Shown: in pieces, positions 55,539-64,000 of the stretch
Numbering within the stretch: position 1 is the stretch's first letter
How the letters are laid out: each line of letters starts with the position of its first letter
Origin: Primorskyibacter sedentarius
GTDB taxonomy: Bacteria; Pseudomonadota; Alphaproteobacteria; Rhodobacterales; Rhodobacteraceae
Length of the DNA stretch: 64,000 nt
NCBI RefSeq assembly: GCF_004342065.1
Contig: NZ_SLZU01000012.1
Location: 62,001-126,000 of the forward strand
Reading direction: 5' to 3'
Translations under genes and position numbers: made by a program
The notes under the pieces: generated by a model
What the model was told of the DNA's origin: nothing
Seen by the model: the letters and a program-made list of their open reading frames with translations, nothing else
Databases searched by the model: none

Positions 55539-56732
55539 ATGGAAACGCTGACCTGGGCAGAGATCATCCCCCGCATCCTGTGGCAATTCCTGCCGGTGTG
55601 GATAGCACTTGTAGGCGTCTTTGCCGTCTCGATCCTATTCAAGCGACGGCTGGGGCTTTACGGCAAACTTTTCGACTCCGGTATTGGCATGATCGGCTTT
55701 GCTCTGGTGATGTTCTGGGTTTTCACCGGCATCTTCGGTGCGATGGATCTGATCGTCACGCATGATGCGTTGGCACAGGCGTCGGGCATGAAGAACAAGG
55801 TTCCGGGCACACCGCTGCGCGGCGCCGAAGAGGGCGAATATGCCTATTACCTTCTGGGCGGCGACAACCTTGCGCGCGACGTGTTCAGCCGGACGATCAA
55901 GGGCGCCTGGATCGTGGTGCAGATTGCGCCGCTGGCAACGCTTTTTGCCTTCATGGTCGGGATCACCCTCGGGCTGCCCGCCGGCTATTACGGCGGCAAG
56001 CTGGACACTCTGCTGACCTTCGTGGCCAACCTGGTTCTGGCATTCCCAGTCATCCTGCTCTTCTACCTGCTGGTCACGCCCGAGATCGTGGCCACGGGCA
56101 TCCCCAGCTACATGGCGGCGGTGCTGTTCGTCTTTCCGCTGATCTTTGCGGGCGTGCTGCTGAATTCGCGCTACCACACGCGGCCCACGCTGCGGACGCC
56201 CCTGCTGATCGGGGTTCTGTTCGTGATGGGCTGGCTGTATCTGTCGCTTGTTTCAGACGCGGGGACCCCGTTGCAGGTGCTGCCGGGCTGGCTCGATCTC
56301 TTTGATGTGCCGGGTGGAATTCTGGTGGTCTTCGTGGCGGTGGTATTCGTGAACTCGCCCACCGTGTTCCGTATCGTGCGCGGGCTGACGCTGGATATCA
56401 AGACGCGTGATTACGTCGCCGCCGCACAGACCCGGGGCGAAGGTCCGTGGTATATCATGCTGTGGGAGATCCTGCCAAATGCGCGCGGTCCGCTGATCGT
56501 CGATTTCTGTTTGCGCATTGGTTATACGACGATCCTTTTGGGAACGCTTGGGTTCTTCGGGCTGGGCATGCCACCAGAAAGCCCCGATTGGGGGTCCACG
56601 ATCAACGAGGGCCGCAAATTGCTGACAGTGTACCTGCACCCCGCCCTGCCCCCGGCCTTTGCGCTGTTGTCACTGGTGCTTGGGCTGAACCTGCTGGCGG
56701 ACGGATTGCGCGAAGAATCCTTGCGCGATTGA
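55539..56732 (+). CDS. DppC-type ABC transporter permease
   Basis: This 397-residue permease is larger than typical DppC (about 300). It has an N-terminal helix (about residues 18-35), a second near 50-70, and then the core permease with the EAA loop RDYVAAAQTRGEGPWYIMLWEILPNARGPLIVDF. The extra length lies in a middle region (residues ~195-260) with two more hydrophobic segments around residues 193-210 and 225-245. It pairs with the preceding permease. Confidence 0.9.
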   Translation: METLTWAEIIPRILWQFLPVWIALVGVFAVSILFKRRLGLYGKLFDSGIGMIGFALVMFWVFTGIFGAMDLIVTHDALAQASGMKNKVPGTPLRGAEEGEYAYYLLGGDNLARDVFSRTIKGAWIVVQIAPLATLFAFMVGITLGLPAGYYGGKLDTLLTFVANLVLAFPVILLFYLLVTPEIVATGIPSYMAAVLFVFPLIFAGVLLNSRYHTRPTLRTPLLIGVLFVMGWLYLSLVSDAGTPLQVLPGWLDLFDVPGGILVVFVAVVFVNSPTVFRIVRGLTLDIKTRDYVAAAQTRGEGPWYIMLWEILPNARGPLIVDFCLRIGYTTILLGTLGFFGLGMPPESPDWGSTINEGRKLLTVYLHPALPPAFALLSLVLGLNLLADGLREESLRD

Positions 56733-56810
56733 CCCTTGGGCCAGAGCCCGGGAATTTCCGCCACAAAGAACAAAAGGCCCCCGAAAGGTGGCCGCCGAGG
56801 GAGAGACGCG

Positions 56811-58895
56811 ATGAAAGAGCCATATGACGGGCCCATTCTGGAGATTGACGATCTGTCGATCTCTTTCTTCACGCGGCTGCGCGAGATCCCGGCGGTGATG
56901 GATTTCTCGGTCAAGGTTCAGCCCGGCGAGGCCGTGGGGCTGGTGGGCGAATCCGGTTGCGGAAAATCGACGGTCGCCTTGGGCGTGATGCGCGATCTGG
57001 GGCGCAACGGGCGCATCGTCGGCGGAACGGTGAAGTTCAAGGGCCGCGACATGTCGAGCCTGAGCGCAGACGAGCTGCGCCACATCCGCGGCAACGAGAT
57101 CGCGATGATCTATCAGGAGCCGATGGCCAGCCTGAACCCCGCGATGAGGATCGGCCAGCAACTGACCGAAGTGCCGATGCTCCACGAAGGCATTTCCGAA
57201 ACGCAGGCACGGGCGCGCGCGCTGGAAGTGGTGGCTGACGTGAAACTGCCCGACCCGGAGCGCATTCTGAAAAGCTATCCGCACCAGCTTTCCGGGGGGC
57301 AGCAGCAACGCATCGTCATCGCCATGGCATTGATGTCGAAACCTGCGCTGCTGATCCTCGATGAACCCACCACGGCGCTGGATGTGACGGTAGAGGCCTC
57401 CATCGTCGAACTGGTCAAGGATCTGGGGCGCAAATACGGCACCTCGATGCTGTTCATCAGCCATAATCTGGGGCTGGTGCTGGAAACCTGCGACAGGATC
57501 TGCGTGATGTATTCCGGCGAGGCGGTCGAGCGCGGCTCTATCGAGGATGTGTTCGACACAATGCAGCACCCCTATACGCAGGCGCTGTTCCGCTCGATCC
57601 CGCTGCCGAGTGCAGACAAGAATGCGCGCCCGCTGGTGGCCATTCCGGGCAATTTTCCACTGCCGCATGAACGTCCCCAAGGCTGCAACTTCGGTCCGCG
57701 CTGCGATTACTTCGAGGCCGGGCGGTGTGACGCGGGCCATATCCCGATGTTCGACGTCCCCGGAAATGAACGCCATGCCAGCCGCTGCGTGAAATTCGCA
57801 GAGATCGACTGGACCGCCCCACCCGCCATCGGGGAAACCCATAGCAAGGGCGAGATCGGCAAGGTGATCCTTCGGATGGATTCGCTGAAGAAATACTACG
57901 AGGTCGCGGCAAATGCGCTGTTTGGCGGTCAGAAAAAGGTGGTCAAGGCAAACGAGACCCTGACCTTCGAGGCGCGCGAAAGCGAAACGCTGGCCATTGT
58001 CGGGGAAAGCGGCTGCGGCAAGTCCACCTTCGCCAAGGTGCTGATGGGGCTGGAAACCGCGACGGACGGCGAAATCCTGCTGGACGGCCGGAACATCGAA
58101 CAGATCCCGATCGAGAGCCGCGATACCAAGACCATCGCCGATGTGCAGATGGTGTTTCAGAACCCGTTCGACACGCTCAACCCGTCGATGACGGTGGGGC
58201 GCCAGATCATCCGGGCGCTCGAAATCTTTGGCGTCGGTCAAAGCGAGGCCGAGCGGCGGTCACGGATGCTTGAACTGCTGGACCTCGTAAAGCTGCCGCG
58301 CGAATTCGCCAACCGGATGCCACGCCAGTTGTCAGGCGGGCAGAAACAGCGTGTGGGGATCGCGCGCGCCTTTGCCGGGGATGCGCGGATCGTCGTCGCG
58401 GACGAACCCGTCTCGGCGCTTGATGTCAGTGTGCAGGCCGCCGTCACCGACCTGCTGATGGAGATCCAGCGCGAACACAGGACAACCCTTCTGTTCATCA
58501 GCCATGATCTGAGCATCGTGCGCTATCTCAGCGACAGGGTGATGGTCATGTATCTGGGTCACGTCGTCGAACTGGGGCAGACCGCGCAGGTCTTCGCCCC
58601 GCCCTATCACCCCTATACAGAAGCGTTGCTTTCGGCCGTGCCGATTGCCGATACCTCCATCAACAAGAAGCATATTGTTCTGGAGGGCGATGTTCCGTCT
58701 GCAATGAACCCGCCGCCCGGCTGCCCCTTCCAGACACGATGCCGGTGGAAGGAACGGGTGCCCGGAACGCTCTGCGAGACCGAGGTGCCGCCGATGCGAC
58801 AGCTCGCCGAGGGGCATCAGGTCAAATGCCACCTGTCCGCAGAGGAATTCGCCAGCATGGAACCGGTGATAGAGATGCGTACAGCAGACGCCTGA
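56811..58895 (+). CDS. Fused double ATP-binding protein of a peptide-type ABC transporter
   Basis: This 694-residue protein contains two complete ATPase domains in tandem. Domain 1 has Walker A GESGCGKST (46-54) and signature LSGGQQQR; domain 2 has Walker A GESGCGKST near 398 and signature LSGGQKQR. Each domain ends with a peptide-transporter oligomerisation block containing cysteines (GCNFGPRCDYFEAGRCDAGH and GCPFQTRCRWKERVPGTLC), likely an iron-sulfur or zinc site as in OppD/DppF. I start at 56811 after GGGAGAGAC. It replaces the separate DppD and DppF subunits. Confidence 0.92.
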   Translation: MKEPYDGPILEIDDLSISFFTRLREIPAVMDFSVKVQPGEAVGLVGESGCGKSTVALGVMRDLGRNGRIVGGTVKFKGRDMSSLSADELRHIRGNEIAMIYQEPMASLNPAMRIGQQLTEVPMLHEGISETQARARALEVVADVKLPDPERILKSYPHQLSGGQQQRIVIAMALMSKPALLILDEPTTALDVTVEASIVELVKDLGRKYGTSMLFISHNLGLVLETCDRICVMYSGEAVERGSIEDVFDTMQHPYTQALFRSIPLPSADKNARPLVAIPGNFPLPHERPQGCNFGPRCDYFEAGRCDAGHIPMFDVPGNERHASRCVKFAEIDWTAPPAIGETHSKGEIGKVILRMDSLKKYYEVAANALFGGQKKVVKANETLTFEARESETLAIVGESGCGKSTFAKVLMGLETATDGEILLDGRNIEQIPIESRDTKTIADVQMVFQNPFDTLNPSMTVGRQIIRALEIFGVGQSEAERRSRMLELLDLVKLPREFANRMPRQLSGGQKQRVGIARAFAGDARIVVADEPVSALDVSVQAAVTDLLMEIQREHRTTLLFISHDLSIVRYLSDRVMVMYLGHVVELGQTAQVFAPPYHPYTEALLSAVPIADTSINKKHIVLEGDVPSAMNPPPGCPFQTRCRWKERVPGTLCETEVPPMRQLAEGHQVKCHLSAEEFASMEPVIEMRTADA

Positions 58896-58935
58896 CGCCC
58901 GGTCGCTCCGGCTCGAAGATCGTCACGCATCAGGG

Positions 58936-58956
58936 TTTCCTGACAGGAAATGTCAG
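58936..58956. promoter_or_regulatory. Two overlapping palindromes before the GST gene
   Basis: TTTCCTG-A-CAGGAAA (58936-58950) is a perfect inverted repeat, and CTGACA-GGAAA-TGTCAG (58940-58956) is a second perfect inverted repeat that overlaps it. They lie 43-63 bases before the GST start and 41 bases after the ATPase stop. They may be operators or alternative RNA structures. Confidence 0.5.
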
Positions 58957-58998
58957 CAGCGGATGGCATAGATCAGGCAGCATCCATAGGAGTCTGAC

Positions 58999-59601
58999 AT
59001 GCTGAAATTGTACCACGCGCCGCAATCCCGCTCGACCCGGATTGTCCAGTTGATCCATGAAATGGGCGTTGCCGATCAGGTGGAGGTCCACCGGGTTGTT
59101 ATTCCGCGCCGTGACGGAACCGGTGCCCGGGACACGGCCAACCCGCATCCCGAAGGCAAGGTGCCGCTTCTTGTCCATGCCGATGCGGTGATCCGGGAGA
59201 GCAATGCGATCATGCTTTACCTAACCGATCATTTCAGCGGAAATCCGCTTGGCAGAGATGTCGGTGCGCCCGGTCGCGGCGCCTACCTGTCCTGGCTTGC
59301 ATGGTATGGAAATGTGTTCGAACCGCTCATCGTGATGCAGTTTTGCGAATTGTCGCATCCGGGGCTGGATAACACGTTCCGCGATATGGACACGGCCAAT
59401 ACACGGCTTGCCGAAGCGCTGAGCACGCATGACTATCTGGTCGATGATCAGATCAGCGCAGCCGACATCCTGATCTCATCCACATATGCCTGGGCGCCGC
59501 AACTGGCGCCGGACGTGCCGATCATTCGCGACTGGATCGCGCGGTGCCTGAACCGGCCCGCGACCAAAGCCATCGCAGAGTCCGAAATGGCAGCGGCCTA
59601 G
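58999..59601 (+). CDS. Glutathione S-transferase family protein
   Basis: This 200-residue cytoplasmic protein has an N-terminal thioredoxin-like domain ([19 protein letters not shown]) and the glutathione-contact block [23 protein letters not shown], with the conserved proline after V. A helical C-terminal domain follows. The N-terminal catalytic serine-like position is in PQSRST. It has no operon partner; its 3' end overlaps the lytic transglycosylase gene by 4 bases on the opposite strand. Substrates are unknown. Confidence 0.88.
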   Translation: MLKLYHAPQSRSTRIVQLIHEMGVADQVEVHRVVIPRRDGTGARDTANPHPEGKVPLLVHADAVIRESNAIMLYLTDHFSGNPLGRDVGAPGRGAYLSWLAWYGNVFEPLIVMQFCELSHPGLDNTFRDMDTANTRLAEALSTHDYLVDDQISAADILISSTYAWAPQLAPDVPIIRDWIARCLNRPATKAIAESEMAAA

Positions 59602-60215
59602 CCGCCCCAGATCTTCTTCACGTAATTGCGTGTCTCCTTGTAGGGAGGCACGTCGCCGTATTTCTTCACCGCTCCCGGACCGGCATTATACGCAGCCAGG
59701 GCAAGCCGCCAGGATCCGAATGCGGCATATTGCTGCTTCAGGTAGCGCGCCCCACCTTCCAGGTTTTGCTCGGGATCATGGGGGTTTACGCGCAATTGTC
59801 GAGCGGTGAACGGCATCAGCTGCGCCAATCCGATCGCCCCCTTGTGGGACTTCGCCTTGGCGTTCCAACCGCTCTCTTGCTGAACAAGCCGCAGGAACAG
59901 GTCTTCGGGGATGCCATGCTTGCGCGCAGCCGCGCGGGCCATGGTCGTGTAGACGCCTCGATACCGCCCCGTATACCGCTTGGTGCTTGTTTCCGTCGTG
60001 TCGGTGGTGCCCCATTTCGTGGGTGTCACCACCCGCGGAGGCTGAAGCCGGACCGAATTGTTGTATTGTTGCGCCGCCCGCGTATCAAGGATCCGCGTCT
60101 GCGAGCCGAAGATCTTTGTCCTGTTCTTCGTCGAAAGCGTTTCCGCAGCGGCAGGTGTTCCCCCCATCCCCAGCGTCATCGCGCTGAGAACTGCCACACA
60201 AACCAAGTTGCGCAT
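59598..60215 (-). CDS. Lytic transglycosylase (SLT domain)
   Basis: This 205-residue secreted enzyme cleaves peptidoglycan. A signal peptide ends near PAAAETL. The C-terminal half is the SLT domain: catalytic glutamate E114 in [14 protein letters not shown], then [18 protein letters not shown], and [14 protein letters not shown]. The middle (about 45-90) is Thr/Tyr-rich and probably disordered. It converges with the GST gene; the 4-base 3' overlap would give tail-to-tail transcripts. It is smaller than Slt70, nearer to MltE-type proteins. Confidence 0.9.
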   Translation of the reverse strand: MRNLVCVAVLSAMTLGMGGTPAAAETLSTKNRTKIFGSQTRILDTRAAQQYNNSVRLQPPRVVTPTKWGTTDTTETSTKRYTGRYRGVYTTMARAAARKHGIPEDLFLRLVQQESGWNAKAKSHKGAIGLAQLMPFTARQLRVNPHDPEQNLEGGARYLKQQYAAFGSWRLALAAYNAGPGAVKKYGDVPPYKETRNYVKKIWGG

Positions 60216-60372
60216 TACCGATACTTCCTACTGTCCCTCAATATTGCCCGGACTATACCCGAAATTCTCTTCAAGGCCACCCCGTTGACCTTCCCCCCCG
60301 GGGCCTGTCGTGTAATGTCTGCCAAAGCCCGACGGGTAGATTCGTACGCAAGAGAAAGAACGGGGAGCGCAA

Positions 60373-60885
60373 ATGGCGGGATCAGTTAACAAGGTCATCC
60401 TGATAGGCAATCTGGGTCGTGACCCCGAAGTCCGGACCTTCCAGAATGGCGGCAAGGTGTGCAATCTGCGCATCGCCACGTCCGAGACATGGAAGGACCG
60501 TAACACAGGCGAGCGCAAGGAACGCACCGAATGGCACTCGGTTGCGATCTTCTCGGAACCTCTGGCCCGCGTGGCCGAACAATATCTGCGCAAAGGGTCC
60601 AAGGTCTATCTTGAAGGACAGCTGGAAACGCGCAAATGGCAGGACCAGTCCGGCCAGGACCGCTATTCGACAGAGGTCGTTCTGCGCCCGTATACATCGA
60701 CATTGACCATGCTTGACGGTCGCGGCGAAGGCGGCGGCGGTGGTGGCGGTCAGGGTGGCGGCTATGGTGGCGGCGGCGGCTATGACAGCGGGCCTCAGGA
60801 TGATCGCGGCTATGGCGGTGGCAGCGGCGGCGGAAGCAGCCAGCCCAGCCCTTCCCGCGATCTGGACGACGAAATCCCCTTTTGA
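60373..60885 (+). CDS. ssb: Single-stranded DNA-binding protein
   Basis: This 170-residue protein has an OB-fold in the first 110 residues ([23 protein letters not shown], then [23 protein letters not shown]), a Gly-rich linker of about 40 residues and the acidic tip DLDDEIPF that binds repair partners. Translation starts at ATG 60373. I see no alphaproteobacterial LexA box (GTTC-N7-GTTC) in the 157-base upstream gap. A strong terminator follows. Confidence 0.95.
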   Translation: MAGSVNKVILIGNLGRDPEVRTFQNGGKVCNLRIATSETWKDRNTGERKERTEWHSVAIFSEPLARVAEQYLRKGSKVYLEGQLETRKWQDQSGQDRYSTEVVLRPYTSTLTMLDGRGEGGGGGGGQGGGYGGGGGYDSGPQDDRGYGGGSGGGSSQPSPSRDLDDEIPF

Positions 60886-60925
60886 CCCTGTTCGCCGCTT
60901 CGCGCGGATCGTGACGGTGGAACAA

Positions 60926-60958
60926 ACCCCGGGCGCCTTGGCGACCCGGGGTCTTTTA
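60926..60958 (+). terminator. Intrinsic terminator after ssb
   Basis: ACCCCGGGCGCC (60926-60937) pairs with GGCGACCCGGGGT (60940-60952, one bulged A), followed by CTTTTA. It lies 41 bases past the ssb stop. Confidence 0.88.
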
Positions 60959-60980
60959 TCTGTGCATGAACATGGTAGCA

Positions 60981-61060
60981 TTGTGCAAAAAGCGTTAGCC
61001 ATCTTTGAAGGTTGTGCAAAAATGCATGATCTCTGCGCGGCAATCTGCGTATCTTTGCAC
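60981..61060. promoter_or_regulatory. Repeated TTGTGCAAAAA motif upstream of the DoxX gene
   Basis: TTGTGCAAAAA occurs at 60981-60991 and again at 61012-61022, exactly 31 bases apart (three helix turns). A reverse copy of the core (TTTGCAC) is at 61054-61060. All lie within 140 bases of the DoxX start. Regular spacing suggests a regulator binding on one DNA face; no regulator is recognised. Confidence 0.4.
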
Positions 61061-61117
61061 GCGGCCCCGCGCTAAATGCGGTCTCCAGAGAAACACTCAC
61101 CCTTTACGGAGACTCAC

Positions 61118-61525
61118 ATGTTCCAATCCCTGTCCAACCACGCGCCCAAAATGCTTGCCGTCCTGCGGATCATGGCCGCGCTGCTTTTCATCCAGCATGG
61201 CACACAGAAACTGCTTGGTTTCCCGGCGGCCGAATTCTCGCCCGCGGCATTCTCGCTCTTCTGGTGGGGCGGCTTGCTGGAGATTGTCGGTGGTGGCCTG
61301 ATCCTGATCGGCCTGTTCACCCGCGCCTCTGCCTTCCTCTCCTCGGGCATGATGGCGGTCGCCTATTTCATGTTCCACGCCCCGAACAATTTCTTCCCGG
61401 CCAATAATGGCGGCGATGCGTCGATCCTGTTCTGCTTCGTCTTCCTGCTCTTCGTCTTTACCGGGCCCGGCGCATGGAGCGTCGATGCTGCACAATCGCG
61501 TGAAAACGGTCAGACAAACCTCTGA
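61118..61525 (+). CDS. DoxX family membrane protein
   Basis: This 135-residue protein has four hydrophobic helices and the family features LRIMAALLFIQHGTQKLLGF and WWGGLLEIVGGGLILIGLFTRASAF. DoxX-family proteins are small inner-membrane proteins of uncertain role, some tied to quinone or thiosulfate oxidation or to oxidative stress. The start at 61118 (MFQSLSN) follows ACGGAGAC. It stands alone, between the ssb terminator and its own terminator. Confidence 0.88.
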   Translation: MFQSLSNHAPKMLAVLRIMAALLFIQHGTQKLLGFPAAEFSPAAFSLFWWGGLLEIVGGGLILIGLFTRASAFLSSGMMAVAYFMFHAPNNFFPANNGGDASILFCFVFLLFVFTGPGAWSVDAAQSRENGQTNL

Positions 61526-61545
61526 TACGGAACAGGAATGCAAGA

Positions 61546-61575
61546 AACGCGGGGGCTGGGCTCCCGCGTTTTTTT
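61546..61575 (+). terminator. Intrinsic terminator after the DoxX gene
   Basis: AACGCGGG (61546-61553) pairs with CCCGCGTT (61563-61570), followed by TTTTT. It lies 20 bases after the DoxX stop and just beyond the minus-strand aroB 3' end. Confidence 0.92.
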
Positions 61576-61583
61576 GTTGCGTT

Positions 61584-62690
61584 TCAGGCCGCGCTGTCGC
61601 GCAGCACGTCCAACACCTTGTCGGCGGATACGTCCGATGTGACGAAGGCCTCACCAATGCCGCGCGCCAGCACAAAGCGCAGCTGCCCGTCGAGAACCTT
61701 TTTGTCCTGACCCATCAACTCCAGCAGAGACTCGGGCCTGGGCAAGTCACCCGGGATGTCGGTCAGGTCCACCATCATGCCCATCGCCTTGAGATGCGCA
61801 CGCACGCGGCTGGGTTCTTCTTGCGAACACAGCCCCATACGGGCCGAAAGCTCGAACGCCAATGCACAGCCGATGGCTACGCCTTCGCCATGCAGCAGGC
61901 GGTCCGAATAACCGGTCGCAGCCTCAAGCGCGTGGCAGAAGGTATGACCAAGGTTCAACAGCGCCCGGTCACCCTGTTCGGTCTCGTCGCGCACCACGAT
62001 GTCGGCCTTCATCTCGCAGGACCGACGCACCGCATAGGCGCGCGCGGCCATGTCACCCTGCGCCAGCAGAGGCCCGTTTTCCTCAAGCCAGTCGAAGAAC
62101 GCCGCATCGCCCAACAGGCCGTATTTCACCACCTCGCCATAGCCCGCCAGCAGATCGCGTTCCGTCAACGTGCCAAGCACCGCGATATCGGCCAGCACCA
62201 GCGAGGGCTGATGAAACGCCCCCACCAGATTTTTTCCGGCAGGAGAATTGATCCCCGTCTTGCCGCCGACAGAGCTGTCGACCTGCGCCAGAAGCGAAGT
62301 CGGCACCTGCACGAATCGCACCCCGCGTCGAAGGATCGCGGCGGCGAACCCTGCCAGGTCGCCGATCACGCCGCCGCCAAGGGCCACAACGACATCGCGC
62401 CGTTCGATCTTTTGCGAAAGCAGCCACTCCACAACGTTTTGCAGCTCTGCCCAGCTCTTGGTGGACTCGCCCGGCGGAAGCTCCAGCGATACGTCGTCGA
62501 TCCCCTCGGCCCGAAGCCCTGCGCGGAAAGCGTCAAGATGGGCTGCGGCAACATTCGCGTCGGTGACAATGGCAACACGCGGCCTGTGCAGGAGCGGCGC
62601 AATCTCGGCACCGGCCCGTTCGATCAGCCGCTCGCCGATGCGGATGTCATAGGCGCGGTCGCCAAGGTCGACATGTACGGTTTCGCTCAT
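61584..62690 (-). CDS. aroB: 3-dehydroquinate synthase
   Basis: This 368-residue NAD- and zinc-dependent enzyme converts DAHP to 3-dehydroquinate, the second shikimate step. Motifs include ALGGGVIGDLAGFAAA (NAD contact), the metal block with VGGKTGINSPAGKNLVGAFHQP and LLNLGHTFCHALE. Its start overlaps the aroK stop by 4 bases, forming the common aroK-aroB pair. Confidence 0.96.
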   Translation of the reverse strand: MSETVHVDLGDRAYDIRIGERLIERAGAEIAPLLHRPRVAIVTDANVAAAHLDAFRAGLRAEGIDDVSLELPPGESTKSWAELQNVVEWLLSQKIERRDVVVALGGGVIGDLAGFAAAILRRGVRFVQVPTSLLAQVDSSVGGKTGINSPAGKNLVGAFHQPSLVLADIAVLGTLTERDLLAGYGEVVKYGLLGDAAFFDWLEENGPLLAQGDMAARAYAVRRSCEMKADIVVRDETEQGDRALLNLGHTFCHALEAATGYSDRLLHGEGVAIGCALAFELSARMGLCSQEEPSRVRAHLKAMGMMVDLTDIPGDLPRPESLLELMGQDKKVLDGQLRFVLARGIGEAFVTSDVSADKVLDVLRDSAA

Positions 62691-63235
62691 GTGTCATCCT
62701 CCAGAACGTCAGGGCGCGCGTGCAGGGCATCGCGGACCTTCGTGGCCATGGTTTCGATTGAATAGGACGGATCGGCTTTGACCTTCAGATCAGCCAGCGC
62801 ATAGATCGGCACCCGCGCCTTAAAGATCTTTTCCAGCGTTCCGCGCGGATCGGCAGAGCGCAGCAAGGGGCGGCTGTCCTTGTGCCGCACGCGTTGCCAG
62901 AGCAAGGGAAGATCGGCATCCAGCCAGACCGACACGCCGCGATCCGAAATCATCTTGCGGTTGGCGGGGTCCAGAAATGCCCCGCCCCCCGTGGACAGGA
63001 TCCCGCTCTGGCTGCCCAGCAACCGTTCGATCACCTGGCTTTCCTTGCGCCGGAAAAACGGCTCGCCGTCACGCGCGAAAATCTCTGCAATCGTCATGTT
63101 GGCGGCCTTCTCGATTTCTTCGTCGGAATCGATGAAAGGCACGTGCAAAGACGCCGCCAGCGCCTTGCCAACCGCGGATTTTCCTGCCCCCATCATGCCC
63201 ACCAGGACGACTGTCTTCTTCAGCTTCACTGTCAT
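62687..63235 (-). CDS. aroK: Shikimate kinase
   Basis: This enzyme phosphorylates shikimate at the 3-hydroxyl. The P-loop GMMGAGKS is at residues 13-20 of the 182-residue protein, followed by the shikimate-binding FIDSDEEIEK and the STGGGAFL motif. I start at 63235 (MTVKLKK); 63265 is also open and neither has a strong ribosome site. It is coupled to aroB. The divergent neighbour is a 49-residue membrane protein. Confidence 0.94.
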   Translation of the reverse strand: MTVKLKKTVVLVGMMGAGKSAVGKALAASLHVPFIDSDEEIEKAANMTIAEIFARDGEPFFRRKESQVIERLLGSQSGILSTGGGAFLDPANRKMISDRGVSVWLDADLPLLWQRVRHKDSRPLLRSADPRGTLEKIFKARVPIYALADLKVKADPSYSIETMATKVRDALHARPDVLEDDT

Positions 63236-63360
63236 ATGTTGCGGTTTTCGGCCAACTGCCGCCATTTTTCAATCTGCGGGTCTGAATGACGTGATCTTGG
63301 GCAAAAGGCCAGTTATAAGTTCCTCAAAAGAAGCAGGCAGGCAGGCTAAAAGGGAATTCT

Positions 63361-63510
63361 ATGTGGCGCATTTTTAAGTGGCTATTCTATTTGCTCGTTC
63401 TGGGCGCCATCGCTTTGGTGGCATATGCCTATGTCGGGCCGTTCTTCGGCGCAGATTTTTCCGCACCGGCGAGCGAAGTTCGCGAACCGGTGACGTTGCA
63501 TGCGCAATAG
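63361..63510 (+). CDS. Small membrane protein of 49 residues
   Basis: This 49-codon ORF starts MWRIFKWLFYLLVLGAIALV, one hydrophobic helix with a positively charged N-terminus, then a short polar tail. AAAAGGGA precedes the ATG. The tail overlaps the next gene start by 11 bases, so the two are probably translated together. No family is recognised; similar small helices precede a secreted protein beside aroK in related bacteria, by my recollection. Confidence 0.55.
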   Translation: MWRIFKWLFYLLVLGAIALVAYAYVGPFFGADFSAPASEVREPVTLHAQ

Positions 63511-64000
63511 CACGGCCGTCGTTCTTTTTACTGCGCTGATCGCGGGCGGGGCCTGGGCACAGGAACCGCTTTCCGCGATAGACTGGCTGGAGCTTAACTT
63601 GCCCTCGCCCGCAGCGCAGCAGGTGCCCCCTGAAAGGCGACAGCCGCAACGACAGAACGAACCGCCGGTCAGCGAATCCGCGCGCTCGCCCGAAGTGTCC
63701 GTGATGCCGCTTGACCAGACCAGCCTGGCTGCCGTCGGGTTACTGCCGCCCAATGTAACGGGGCTGCCGCGCACGATGTGGGTCGCCTCCAGCAGTGAAA
63801 CGGTAGAGCAGCTGATCGCCGCGCAGCCCGATGACGGGTTGCCCGCGATCAATGCCCTGCTCTTCACCCTGCTTCTGGCCGAGGCTGATCCCCCCGCTGA
63901 TGCAGGTGTCGGGGAATCGCTTCTTGCCGCGCGGGTGGACAAGCTGATGCAGATGGGCGCGGTGGAACCCGCGCTTTCGCTGATCGAACGCGCCGGGTCG
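63500..64000 (+). CDS. Unknown secreted protein, N-terminal part
   Basis: This ORF starts at 63500 and continues past the right edge (167 codons seen, no stop). It begins MRNSTAVVLFTALIAGGAWA, a signal peptide, then a Pro/Gln/Arg-rich linker (about residues 35-55) and a helical region with LPAINALLFTLLLAEADPP and LLAARVDKLMQMGAVEPALSLIERAG, which resembles helical-repeat (TPR-like) sequence. It is expected to be periplasmic. Function is unknown. Confidence 0.6.
   Translation, partial: MRNSTAVVLFTALIAGGAWAQEPLSAIDWLELNLPSPAAQQVPPERRQPQRQNEPPVSESARSPEVSVMPLDQTSLAAVGLLPPNVTGLPRTMWVASSSETVEQLIAAQPDDGLPAINALLFTLLLAEADPPADAGVGESLLAARVDKLMQMGAVEPALSLIERAGS

Noticed and set aside
60216-60372. Search for a LexA box upstream of ssb
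   Set aside because: No GTTC-N7-GTTC or its complement is present in the gap.

Overview
This 64 kb stretch looks like ordinary, well-kept chromosome of a marine alphaproteobacterium of the order Rhodobacterales (Roseobacter-like). The assignment rests on the gene set: a monomeric NADP isocitrate dehydrogenase, a class II DAHP synthase, LpxI instead of LpxH, long PstA and PstC proteins, an IalB-family protein, PAS_5-type and DUF853 proteins, and a pyrH-to-lpxB envelope operon. The DNA is visibly GC-rich throughout. I found no rRNA, tRNA, CRISPR array, insertion sequence or prophage.

Layout. 1-5.2 kb: the start of typA, a small SMR exporter, an Asn/Gln-tailed lipoprotein, icd and a TauE/SafE permease. 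5.4-10.4 kb: a minus-strand set of secreted proteins (IrpA-type imelysin, dihaem oxidoreductase, second imelysin, DUF1513 protein) linked in the literature to iron acquisition. A perfect inverted repeat lies in its promoter region. 10.6-12.1 kb: a glycosyltransferase and a PagL-like lipid A deacylase. 12.3-19.8 kb: the phosphate regulon pstS-pstC-pstA-pstB-phoU-phoB behind a three-unit Pho box, with a soluble-looking phoR just upstream, translationally coupled to a metZ-like gene. 21.1-28.6 kb: gamma-carbonic anhydrase, gmk, yicC, a PAS protein preceded by an 11-codon leader ORF, DAHP synthase, a GlxA-type regulator, an acetyltransferase and a PQQ sugar dehydrogenase.

28.7-36.3 kb: a branched-chain-amino-acid-type ABC operon whose order is unusual. 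An unknown secreted protein is coupled between livF and livH, and a sulfotransferase plus a MarR regulator (with its own terminator) separate livH from livM. 36.4-39.3 kb: a HerA/DUF853 ATPase, a 522-base gap carrying two UUCG-loop terminators (candidate small RNAs), and ialB. 39.3-51.4 kb: the classic cell-envelope operon pyrH, frr, uppS, cdsA, dxr, rseP, bamA, skp, fabZ, lpxA, lpxI, lpxB, read on the minus strand and lacking lpxD at its usual place. 51.5-58.9 kb: miaA and a peptide-type ABC operon with a fused double ATPase. 59-64 kb: a GST, a lytic transglycosylase, ssb, a DoxX protein, aroB-aroK, a 49-residue membrane protein and the start of an unknown secreted protein.

A theme across the window is that three ABC operons (pst, liv, peptide) each carry a strong hairpin directly after the binding-protein gene, which would raise binding protein relative to permease. 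No wholly new system is evident. The best candidates for undescribed biology are the unknown protein inside the liv operon, the tandem small-RNA candidates before ialB, the leader ORF before the PAS protein, and the two overlapping palindromes before the GST gene.
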